A DNA stretch of 64,000 bases, from NCBI RefSeq assembly GCF_040954645.1, contig NC_092803.1, positions 82,126,263-82,190,262 on the forward strand, written 5' to 3'. Position numbers and translations under genes: made by a program. The notes below the pieces were generated by a model. That model made no database searches. It was not told the DNA's origin and was given only the letters and a program-made list of their open reading frames with translations. Source of the stretch: Diabrotica undecimpunctata. Its lineage: Eukaryota; Arthropoda; Insecta; Coleoptera; Chrysomelidae. Shown here piece by piece: positions 11,700 to 22,871 of this stretch; position 1 is the first letter of the stretch, and the number at the start of each line of letters is the position of its first letter.

Positions 11700-13930
11700 T
11701 ATTTGTAAACTTCAACATTTTATTAAAAAAAAAACAGCTTGAAAAAATGCTTTTTAGCTTCTAAACATTTATACTACTTTTGATATTTTTCATGTCATAC
11801 GGCTGTACGTAGGCTCAATGAAAAGCTGGTGTAAAAGCACAATTAAAAAAAACAGAAATTTCCATAACCAATAACAAGAAACAAGCTGAGAAATTGCAGC
11901 GGACAGATCTCCCTTGCATTTTTCTGTGGCGATATTTTACGAGTACCATTATTTTAATGTTTCAAAACTAATTTACTTCTTCACTGTGTATGCCATTTAT
12001 AAATCGAATTATAAAATTTAGATATTATTTTACAATGTGTTCAATTTTCAGCTCTTAATGTTAATAAACAATGAAAATATTGGCAATTTCTAAATAAGAA
12101 AAAAAATGCTATTTGATTTCCTCTGGGCCATAGAAGGTTTTGGTTTTTTTTTAAATGTTTTTTTTTTTATTAGCTTTATATTGAGCCTACATACAAGTGT
12201 ATGACATAAAAAAGTCAAAGTTATCAGAAATTTTTATATGCTAAAAATTTGTTATTCTTCAAACTGATTTTTAAAAACAAATTTAATATAATCTTGTTGT
12301 TTTTTTTTAATAATTTAAAACGAAGCCAGAAAAATCGATATCTATTTACAAAATAACCCTAGAGTGACTGTTTGGACAAGTACAGTTGTTTAAATAATCG
12401 GTCTCCTGGATAAACAAATTGAATAACTCATAAACTGTATGGTCGTTCTGTATGATATTTAGCACACTTTAAAAACTCATTAACTGCCATAATTTTAAAT
12501 AGTTATTACATATCGTTATGCAGAAAAGAAAGTTATTTATATTTATATTATTTATATTTATATTAACATTTATAAATTTTACTTTAAAAATAGGGGTTTT
12601 TAAATTATCTCGGTCAATTCTTTATGTATTTTAATTATAAAAATATTAATATTAGAGAACATTTTATGATCTATAACTTTTATTTTAACCATATATCTCT
12701 AACATGAATAAGAAACGTTTTATGCGCATAAACTTTTTTCACTTTTTACGATTGTTTAATAAAAAAGCAAAGCAAAATTAGCTGAAGTCTTCAAATAATT
12801 GTCATCAGCTACCCCTCATATACCTTTTAGAGACTTTAAATACCTGTTTAAGATTTTTTCAGCTTTTTTAGAGTTGTAGATCATAAAAAGTTATGTAATT
12901 TTTGAGAGTATCCAAATTAAAATACATGAAACTATTAACCGAAATAGTTGCAAAAAAAAACCTTATTTTTGCAGTTATTTATAAATTATAATAACTCTTT
13001 TTTGGGCAAGGACATGTAACATAGCTCCTTGAAATTATGGAAATTAATAAGTTATTAAAGTGCCCAAAATATCAATCAGAGCAAATAGTTTATAGGTTAT
13101 TTAATCTGTTTATAAACATTTATAATAACGTTGATATCGTTTATGCCACAAACTTATTTAGAGGCTTATGAAAAACTGGTGAAAAACACACTTTCTAAAA
13201 AAAACAGAATCTTCTATGACCGTTACTAGGCAAGAGAGCATTTTATATTTAAAACCAAAGAATTTTATTCTTAAAATCATACTTCCATTGTCTATTAACA
13301 GTAAGAGCTGAAAATTGAAGGGACCCTAAATGAAGATCTGAATTGTGCGTTCCAACTTACATAATGGTATATGCGGTAAAGAAGTAAAAATTTATAACCC
13401 GTTAAAATGATGGTATTCGTAAAATTCCGCTTCGGAAAAGTAGAATGGAGAACCATTTGAGCTCGGTTTTTTTTTAGATTTGAACTTTTTCAAAATGAAG
13501 CGCGATTGCAGAATTTGCAATATCTTGGCTTCTGTGGCACGTAAAACATAATTTTTTTTTAAACTGGGATAGGTCAACAAAAAGTTGTTTACATTATCGC
13601 TTTCTACGATAAACAAATCCTTACTATTTTTATTAGTTACATTACATACCATTATGCAAAAACAAAGTTATTAAAATGTATAAATTTCTGCAAAATCAAG
13701 GGTTTTTTGCAACTATTTTGGTGAATTCTTTATATATTTTAATTTAGAAACTCACAAATGGAAGAACTTTTTGAATCTACAATTTTTATTTTAACTATTT
13801 TTCTCTAACTGGATAAAAAACATTTATAGCCAAAATCACCTGCATGTCTTCACAGATTTATTATTAACTAACCCTCATATATCTTTTAGAACCTTCAAAT
13901 ATCTGTATAAAATTTTTACGTGAAACCAAT
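11700..13930. repeat. Cluster of diverged direct and inverted repeats
   Basis: Several relationships can be read. 11770-11830 is inverted at 12170-12240 (TGTCATAC...TAGGCTCAAT). 11810-11890 is directly repeated at 13160-13230. 11970-12075 is inverted at 13295-13390. 12380-12600 is inverted at 12955-13130. 12500-12870 is directly repeated at 13632-13922 (GGTGAATTCTTTATATATTTTAATT type). The minus-strand ORF at 13392-13652 falls inside this cluster and has no recognisable domain. The pattern suggests repeated insertion of one foldback or MITE-like family. Confidence 0.6.
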
Positions 13931-14089
13931 AATTTTTTCCCAGATGGACCTTTGTATAAATTAGTTCTCCGATAAAGATGAACTTATTTCTACTTTTCAA
14001 TACAATAACTAAAACATTTTTTTCAAGGTAATTACGTAACGGAAACGGTGTAAAATAAAAGAATATAAAAAAATTTTCTATTTACTTAC

Positions 14090-14212
14090 CAGAGTGTAAT
14101 ATCCATCTTTGACAAGCCGAAGGATTTTTGTCGGAAATCTGAACATTCTTAATCCATGAATATTGTATGGTGATAAACCACATTTGTAATAACAACAAAT
14201 ATTTCCGGCCAT
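14090..14212 (-). pseudogene. THAP-domain first coding exon (probably frameshifted)
   Basis: On the minus strand, TTTTTTACAG precedes ATG and the exon reads MAGNICCYYKCGLSPYN, then GLRMFRFPTK, ending at CTCTG with a GTAAGTAA donor. The start, the C-rich beginning and RMFRFP match the N-terminus of a THAP zinc finger, a C2CH DNA-binding domain of P-element transposases and THAP proteins. After FPTK the family pattern (...CQRWILHSG) continues only in another frame, so one base seems to have been lost in the A-run. An upstream non-coding leader appears to end at 14391 (CGAG followed by GTAAGT), giving a 178-bp first intron. It lies 0.6 kb inside the right TIR of the 5284-14844 unit. A host THAP gene is the alternative. 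Confidence 0.6.
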
Positions 14213-14820
14213 CTGTAAAAAACCATTTATTTATTATGGAAGTAACATTATTTTAATTTAAAATCACTTTTTTCAAATATTATCGAATGTATGTAGTATC
14301 CGGTAAAATTTATTTCTAAATACCTAATTTGTTTTCTCATACAATGTTTTTTTATGTTTTAAACACATATAATTAAAATGTTTTACTTACCTCGGACCAA
14401 ATTTTTGTAATACACTTCCAAATAAAATAAAATATTTAAATTCTTTAAACTTATTTAGATATAGGAAGATTTAGAAGCCACAGTACGTTTATGTACAATT
14501 TTAGTTGACACGATATTTACTAGTTGATAGTAATAACTCTATTTTAAATGAATATCTTAAGTGATTCAAGGTCTGTTTTTTGTAACATTTGTAAGTAAAC
14601 CTGTTGCTACTATGTCAGTGAAATATTGCAACGCTGGTGAATTTAATTCAGTGGATCAAAAATGGACGTTTAGTTTAGTCCTTAACTTTTTCACATAGCA
14701 CCATCTAGTATAATGTATATCAAACAAACAATGGTATATTAAAATCTATTGAGACAGAAAGAGTGGTGACATCTAGTGACTGTCTCAATTAGAATCAAAC
14801 AAATTTATACATTGCGTTGG

Positions 14821-14844
14821 CTAACTAGTCCTATTTAAACAATG
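14821..14844 (-). repeat. Right terminal inverted repeat
   Basis: Reverse complement of 5284-5307 over all 24 bases. It is followed by GTAATAG and a TAA-rich flank. Confidence 0.7.
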
Positions 14845-14851
14845 GTAATAG

Positions 14852-16129
<1,278 letters not shown>

Positions 16130-16237
16130 TACACAGACCAAAACCATCTCTATGTTATAATATATAGGATAATGTTTTTTTTCTGGTTTGTTTTTTTAAA
16201 TATTTGGTTTTAATACGAAATTCAGATCACTGGGTTT

Positions 16238-16920
16238 TGAGTTTCGCATTGGATTCAGTACAGTGGGAGAAATTGTTAAAGAATGTTGTGAGGCCATATG
16301 GAAAACACTGCAACCTATATACATACTCCAACCTGACCAAAATAATTGGACACAAATAGCCATAGAGTTTAAAAGAAAGTAGCAGTTTCCACGTAACAGT
16401 ACTTTAGACGGTAAACATGTTTAAATACAATGTCCAAATAACGCAGGGAGTGCTTATTTTAATTACAAATGTACTCACTCCATATTTCTTTTTGCTTTAG
16501 TCGATACGAACTACGAATTTATATGCATTGATGTCGGTAATTATGGTAGAAACAGTGATGGAGTCATTTTTAAAAGATTGCTGTTAGGCCAATGGTTTGA
16601 AGAAAACAGAATTGATATTCCCTCAGATAAGCCACTAACACCTAAAGGACCTCTATGCCCGTATGTTATGGTTGGTAATGAAGAATTTCCTCTGAAACTC
16701 TATTTGATGCAACCATTCAGTAGAAACAACTTGCTGGCGAAGCAAAATCAATTTTCAATAACCGGTTTTCGAGAGCAGGTCGCATTGTGGAAAATGCCAT
16801 TGACATTCTAACAGCGCGATGTAGAACTTTTAGAAAATCAATCTAAACAAGCCCAGAAGTTGTTAATGAAATTATATTGGCATGCTGCCTTCATACCTAC
16901 TTGAGAATTTGATCGTCTGC
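16238..16920 (+). pseudogene. PIF/Harbinger transposase remnant (DDE_4 type)
   Basis: The plus strand reads FRIGFSTVGEIVKECC, then a Trp-rich segment, TLDGKHV (first catalytic Asp), GSAYFNYK, ALVDTNYEFICIDVGNYG (second Asp region), VMVGNEEFPLKLYLM and, after a frame change near 16760, FNNRFSRAGRIVENAIDIL (catalytic Glu region). This is the order of a Harbinger transposase. An in-frame stop follows TLDGKHV, the usual GDEAFPL motif reads GNEEFPL, and the frame shifts before the Glu motif, so it is dead. The N-terminus is missing. A MADF exon on the opposite strand at 17244-17391 is the expected second gene of such an element. Confidence 0.8.
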
Positions 16921-17243
16921 ATCTGTGGAACCTGTTGAAATAAATTCGATCCAGTCATTAAAGCCTATTAATTGTATCTGAAGAAACTGCATATTGGACG
17001 CTTTTGGTGTTCGAGAACTATACAAGAACTTCTTTGTTTCTAATTCAGGCAATGAAATGTGTCCATGGCAGAGAGATATTATTCGTGGAGGCAGACGTTA
17101 ATGATATGTTGAGAAAAGGTAGGACAGTTGGGTACCTAATAATAATGTTTTCAGTCTGTAAAAGTATGGATTTATAAAGAGAATTCCTAGATGTATACCG
17201 AATAATATATTAATAAAGTAAAACAATTTGAATCCATACTTAC

Positions 17244-17391
17244 AGTTTTTGTTTATTTTTCCACCAATTTCCTCCCAAGGTTCTTGTGGTTTTCTTTGAT
17301 CCCGGTAGTCCTTATTTTGTAAGTTTTTCAAGAAATCATACTTTCGTACTCATACTTTCGTTTCTTCTACTAACTGTTCCTCCTTATCTAA
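17244..17391 (-). pseudogene. MADF (Myb/SANT-like) exon, companion gene of the Harbinger element
   Basis: The minus strand reads DKEEQLVEE, then RKYDFLKNLQNKDYRDQ and WEEIGGKINKN, the opening helix of a MADF DNA-binding domain. It ends at a strong splice donor (GTAAGTATGG; last exon base 17244). MADF/Myb-like proteins are the known partner of Harbinger transposases. An 11-bp phrase is repeated at 14-bp spacing (about 17337-17361), introducing a TGA inside the exon, so the gene is broken. Later exons were not found before the mariner insertion at 17576. Confidence 0.65.
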
Positions 17392-17905
17392 ACGTATAAA
17401 TATACTTAATAAATAAATAAACAAACTCACGGCCTGGTCGATATAACCTCGTCTTGATGTATTAACACGCTGTAAGACTGACGAAAATCCGACCACGTTA
17501 AATATTGAAAACACGTGTTAAGACGTGTTACAGCGTGTGGACGATCTCTGACGACACATCACAATAATATATATACAGTGCTAGTCAAAAGTCCCTTCCC
17601 TCCCTCGTATCTTTTGAACGGTTATTGTTATAATAGTGAAATTTGGAGGGAGGTAATAAACAGACGTAGGCTTCTCAACTAGTCATAACAAGTGACGTAA
17701 TAGTGACAGATGACGTTACAGCGCCACTGTGACAGATAATTTTAAACGGGACCTTATGGCAAGTGATACCTCGTTTGAAAGGTATTGAAAATACCTATTC
17801 AGTCATAATAATTTTTTTTGAGTTTAAGCTCATTTTGATGAATAAATTAAATAAATACTAAAATTGTAGCTTCTCATTTAATTGATAAATATTTAACAAC
17901 CAGTT

Positions 17906-18940
17906 CTATAGTAAGTGTTCAAATTGTGCTCCATCTACTTCCTGACAGTAATGCATCCTATTTCCAAACTCTTGCCGTACTCGTTCAAACGTGTCGGGGG
18001 AAATTGCCCTACATTCTTTAACAATTCGTTGTTTCAAAATGTCAACATTGTCGGTTGCTGTAACGTAAACTTTAGATTTCAAGTATCAACACAGAAAAAA
18101 ATCTAATGTTGTGAGATCCGGTGACTGAGCTGGCCATTCTATCGTACCTCGTCGTCCGATCCATCTACCACGATATTCTTCATCTAGGTAACGTCTTACT
18201 GCACCATAATGGTGTGCAGGAGCACCATCTTGTTGAAAAGTTATTTCCAAGTTACCGAATTCATCTGGATTATCCTTCAGAATTTCAAGTATTAATGGTT
18301 CAATTGCATTTTGTAACATCTTCAGATACACTTCACCGGTTAAGTTAGTATTGAGAAAAACAGGCCTAACTATGTTTTTTCCCAAAATACCTGCCCAAAC
18401 AAAGACGTGAGGATTTGTGTTACTCCAATACCTCACATTGTGTGTGTTAACATTTCCATTAAGAGAAAAAGTACTTTCGTCACTAAAACAAATTGTTTTT
18501 ATGTAATTGGGCTCTTGGTTAATTTTATTGGACATATTTTCACAGAATTCTAGTCTTCGGTCAGGGTCATCATCTGAAAGTTGGTGCACAATTTTTAATT
18601 TGTATGGATAAAATTTTCTTTCAGCCAACACTTAGTGTAATGTCTTTTGACTGATTCCATAGATAGATGCAACTTGGGCTATAGAAGAAGTACGGTTCAC
18701 TACGATTTCTAAAATTATGTTAATTTCTTTGTCGTCACTAATTGTTGGTCGACCAGATCGTTTGACATCTTGAACACAACCTGTTTGTTTAAACTTCCGA
18801 AGAAGCTTCTTCAAATAAGCTCTCGATGTAGGGCGATCGTGGTACCTCTCATAAAAAAGACGTTCCGCTGCATGGAAATTATTTCCACATTCACCAATTA
18901 TTAACACAGCTGCTACTTTGTCGGCTACAGTACGTACCAT
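17906..18940 (-). pseudogene. DD41D mariner transposase, two nonsense codons
   Basis: 344 codons in one frame from ATG 18940 to TAG 17906. The N-terminal half has two helix-turn-helix-like segments (for example RAYLKKLLRKFKQTG and SIAQVASIYGISQKTLH). The catalytic core shows FSDES (first Asp), FQQDGAPAHH (second Asp) and TLDFFL (third Asp). I count 41 residues between the second and third Asp, hence DD41D. The C-terminus reads RVRQEFGNRMHYCQ...FEHLL. Two stops interrupt it: TAA after KTLH (18632-18634) and TGA just after FFLC (18086-18088), where family members have FFLWG. The catalytic triad itself is intact. This is a recently inactivated or mobilisable copy. Confidence 0.88.
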
Positions 18941-19021
18941 TCTGCCTTTGTAAAAATTTAAACGTCTTGTTAAACAATATTTAAACTAAATATTACCTAA
19001 TAACAACTAACTAAAAACAAC

Positions 19022-19160
19022 TTGACTAAACTAGGCAGAAACAGAAAGTTAATATTCAGGTATAAACGCGTTTGCAAACTAAAAGTAACTAGAGAATTGA
19101 CTAAACTAAGTAGAAACAGAAACTAAATATTGAGCTATAAACGTTTTTGCAAACTAAAAA
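19022..19160. repeat. Subterminal tandem repeat (~70 bp x 2)
   Basis: The block with TTGACTAAACTA, GCAGAAACAGAAA, TATAAACG and GCAAACTAAAA is present twice with few differences. It lies between the transposase start and the right TIR. Such subterminal repeats can be transposase-binding sites in other elements; that role here is inference. Confidence 0.65.
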
Positions 19161-19783
19161 CAACTAGAGAATTGACAAACGTCAAATTTTTTGACAAATA
19201 ACCAAAATCGGACGTTAGAATTTTTATTAATTAAATGCCAAACCAGAATTTTAATGTTTATTTTCTTTATTTATTCGTCAAAATCATCTTAAATCCAAAC
19301 AAAATTAGAATGATTGAATAGGTATATTATAATAATTGTAGTTTCGCATTTAATTAATAAATATTCTAACGTTCGCCTCTAGTTAATTGTCAAAAAAGTT
19401 GATTTTGACGTACAAACAATTAGAGAATTGAAAAATGTCAACTTTTTGACAAGTAACCAGTGGCGGAGGTTTTAATATTTATTAATTAAATGCGAAACTA
19501 CAATTTTAGTATTTATTTAATTTATTCATCAAAATGAGCTTAAACTTAAATAAAATTAGTATGGTTGAATAGGTGTTTTCAATACCTTTCAAACGAAGTA
19601 TCACTTGCCATAAGGTGCTATTTAAAATTATCTGTCACAGTGGCGTGATAACGTCATCTGTCACTATTACGTCACTTGTTATGACTAGTTAAGAAACCTA
19701 CGTCTGTTTATTACCTCCCTCCAAATTTCACTATTATAAGTAAAACCGTTGAAAAGATACGAGGGGGGGGGACTTTTGACTAG

Positions 19784-19786
<3 letters not shown>

Positions 19787-19832
<46 letters not shown>
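19787..19832. repeat. (TA)n microsatellite at the mariner right end
   Basis: AT run directly following the right TIR of the DD41D element and including its TA target duplication. Confidence 0.95.
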
Positions 19833-19833
<1 letters not shown>

Positions 19834-21500
19834 TAAAAATAAAGTAGTAGATATTTCTATGACACGTATTAATGCGTGTTAACACGACGCTTGTTAATAA
19901 TGTGTCCTTAGCTTTAGTACGTGTTACGTGGATTTCTTAGATTATGTCGGGTGTTTAACACGTTTGACTGTTTGACTCTACGTACACTTTGTCTAAACGT
20001 TTCATGTTTTCTCAAAAATAAAAATCGAGTGTATTGTGATCTGTGGATCTGCAGATCTGACTGTCCATGATCAAAATCTTTACGAATAGTTAGCCTAGAT
20101 TCAGACCTTCCAAATTTTTACAAAATTTTTTATGGAAAGCGCCTCATTTATATTGCATGCAGATTGTATAATATTCATTAAGAATAAATAAGGATTCTCA
20201 ATTATTGAGGTTTGAAACGAGGGTTCAACAGTGCATATCGATGGAGTGAATGACTGTTACCTGCTATAATTGTAAACAAGCCATAAGTTTTTCTTATGTA
20301 AATACTGTTACTTGGGCCTATATTACATTTCTAAAATTTAAACATTATAGGTGATTATTTATATACTAGTGATTTTGCCCGTCACCATGCGACAGTAGGA
20401 TCCAATCAATTGCATCTACAATCAATACAATTAATTTTTTCTGTCTTCCTCCTATTTATGGCTAGAACAGAATAATATTTTAATCTGTTTTACAACTTTT
20501 ATAACAAATAAGTCACTTTTGGACAGTCTCTAAACTTTTTGCTCAAAGCCGTCTTATGAAATTGACATACGTATAAAACCAGCGTAATTCTAGTTTGGCG
20601 ATTTATTTGTTGGGAAATCTCGAGTTTTGTATTATATTTTTTACCGATCACCAAATTCGCAACCAATTTTTTAGGATCTACAAAATTTTCAAAATAATTA
20701 AAAATTTGATTTTTTAAATAATAAATGTCTTGCATGAAAGGGTCTTTTCACCTTCTGATAAATATTGTCCTATCTGAAAGATGGATTTATTTAGAAAGTA
20801 AAATGTACCCGTCATTTCACGTCAAATATGTTGCGGTTACTTATCTGTAAGATAAATGTAAAATTTATTTCGAAACACACCAATATTTAATTAGTTGTCA
20901 AAGAAATCATAATAATGTTTTACTATCTCTTTTAATTATACAATTTGTGGCGGCAGGAATAAATTAAATTATGTAAAGAAAAATTTAATAACGAATAAAA
21001 AAATATTACACGTTTAAGGATTCTTCTCAGGTTTTTCCATAACACTTAAATATTATATAAGCTTAGCTTAAACATCTTCAACTTCAAAAAGTTCAATATT
21101 GTTTTCATTTAACAATTCAACTTCAAAATTGTCTTCAACTGTCAATTTTGATCTCTCGCTATAGTTTATTTTTATGAACGAGAGAGTAATTAGCATAATT
21201 TTAACTGGTAGCTCCGACCACTCCATGGGCGTGCTCAAGATTAATTGAAAAATTACTTTGAATAATTGTAAAAAATAAATGAATTATTTCAGTGTTATAA
21301 AGTGTTATGTGTATGTAAATAAAAGTGACCTCTTTTATCACACACTATATTAGAACTGACTGGCCTACATTAAAAAGGGTTTTAAAAAATTCACATTTTT
21401 TTTAATTTTTAAAAATGACAAAAGAGAAAAAGAGTTTTTAAAACCGTCTAAGGTATGTTAAATAGATGAATAAAAATATTAATATAAAACTTACAGCTAC
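19833..21500. other. Unassigned sequence
   Basis: No supported gene. Phrases such as ACACGTATTAATGCGTGTTA resemble sequence left of the mariner (about 17455-17540), so both flanks probably belong to one older repeat split by the mariner. On the minus strand 21075-21160 reads a short acidic peptide (ERSKLTVEDNFEVELL...) after a possible acceptor. It could be a distal exon of the element at 21504-22871, but this is weak. Confidence 0.35.
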
Positions 21501-21503
21501 TTG

Positions 21504-22871
21504 TTACAAATCCAAATTAGATTCAGAAGATGAACTTTCAGAACCAAGATTTATAATAACTGGCTCGATCATTTTATCAGTAATATTGTCCAGCTTCCAC
21601 ATTTTTTCCTCTTCTTTAATAGTGTGATTTACTGCCTTTTCCCAGTTTTCAGGTTTTACATTATTTACGGCCTCCAAAAACAACTGTTTAACATCATGGA
21701 TTTTAAAAGTGGTATTTTTTCTTGAAACTTCACTCTTTATCTGTGCCCATACCAGTTCAATCGGGTTTAATTCACAATGATATGGTGGGGATCTAAGTAC
21801 TGTCATTCCACGATTTTTGGCAATTTCATCAATTTCGTATTTTTAAAATTTTTCTTTATGAAGGCACACAATGAATAAAGTTCCTTTCTTATAGATCCGG
21901 GATGGTACGTAATATTTTTTGAACTCAGCCAATTCTGCAAGTATTTTTTTTAACCACTTGGTTGTGGGCAGTCCTTCTATAAGTCTGGAGTGATAACTTG
22001 CATTATCCATTACTATTACACAGTTCTTAGGAAGAAGATCTATCATTTGTTCGAACCATTCTTGAAAGACATTAGCTTTCATGTCTTCATGGTAGTCACC
22101 GGTACGAGTTGATTCAAAAGTTAATAAACCACCTTCAACAAAACCGTCTGAACTGCCAATGTGTACTATTATCAGCCTGCGTCCCTTTCCTGATGGTGGG
22201 TTTAAACCAGTAGATAAGTTATTTACAAAAGCATGCCTTTGACTTGTAACAGTTTCATCCTGCCAAAATTTATTTGGTGTATGACCCTCGTTGATCCATG
22301 TTTCAACAAGATAAAATATTTTTCTTTTTTGGTTTCTCATTTCCTTTATGGTTCTTAGAAAATGTCTTCTCCATATGACAATATCGCTTCTTTCTAATAA
22401 AATAGACTTTCTGGGATTCTTTTTCCAGCGGAAGCCTATTTCTTTTAAAAGTTTCCATAACGTACTTCGACTCATTTCTGGGTAATCCTTATCATCTCGA
22501 ACTGAGACAAGAACTTTATCCAATGTTGGAAATTCTTGTCTAAAGAAGAATTCATGCACTTTCCGTCGAAGTCCTTCTTTAAAATGATATTCTATTTGAA
22601 ATTTTGGTTTCCCTGGAGCATTACGTGGCATTTGAAAACTACCACATTTGTCTTCTTTAATAACTCTGTAAATCGTAGATTTCCCAACACCAAGTGTACT
22701 GCTAACTAACTCAACGGTCTCATCAACACTTTCACATAAACGTTTGTCTGTAAATGATTTAAAACAATTAAATATTAATGTTTTTTCATTAACTGTTAGA
22801 GGGCCAATTTTTCGGGGTTTACACGGCACTTCCAAATTTTCCATAACACTAGTATACACAATAAACTGCAC
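21504..22871 (-). pseudogene. IS630/Tc1-related DDE transposase, one stop and lost first Asp
   Basis: 455 codons in a single minus-strand frame; MENLEVPCKPRKIG, ten codons in, is the likelier start. The N-terminal half has a helix-turn-helix region (STLGVGKSTIYRVIKED) and a second one near RSTLWKLLKEIGFRW. The core has YLVETWINEGHTPNKFW, then VIVMDNASYHSR (second Asp) and SPPYHCELNPIELVWAQIK (Glu). Relatives that I recall have D-E-T-W where this reads V-E-T-W, a single A-to-T change that removes the first catalytic Asp. TAA at 21843-21845 (after LHKEKF) interrupts the frame before the Glu motif. An acidic Ser/Glu tail ends the protein. Its N-terminal half is duplicated at 25889-26526. Confidence 0.75.

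Larger units (their letters stand above)
5284..14844 (-). mobile_element. Candidate P-element-like DNA transposon with nested insertions
   Basis: The two ends are perfect 24-bp inverted repeats starting CATTGTTTAAATAGGACTAG. Both are bordered by the heptamer GTAATAG (5277-5283 and 14845-14851), although the flanks are themselves locally repetitive. Just inside the right end, on the minus strand, are a splice-donor-bearing leader and a THAP-domain exon starting with ATG. That is where the first coding exon of a P-superfamily transposase is expected; known P elements also begin with CA and have an N-terminal THAP domain. The interior is filled by a LINE, a Penelope scrap and repeat clusters, and I found no RNase H-like transposase core. 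P elements usually make 8-bp duplications, so the 7-bp flank is a weak point. The assignment is inference. Confidence 0.4.
17576..19788 (-). mobile_element. DD41D mariner-like (rosa/Visitor-type) transposon with ~320-bp TIRs
   Basis: The ends are long inverted repeats: 17576-17897 matches the reverse complement of 19467-19788, beginning CAGTGCTAGTCAAAAGTCCC on the left. Both ends are flanked by the TA duplication of the Tc1/mariner group (17574-17575 and 19789-19790). One transposase gene on the minus strand starts at 18940 and runs almost to the left TIR. Between gene and right TIR lie a ~70-bp tandem repeat (19022-19160) and a further inverted copy of TIR-like sequence (about 19200-19395). 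The right TIR's terminal base differs (CACTA for CACTG). Confidence 0.88.

Noticed and set aside
18121..18348. Plus-strand ORF over the mariner transposase
   Set aside because: Antisense of the DD41D catalytic core.
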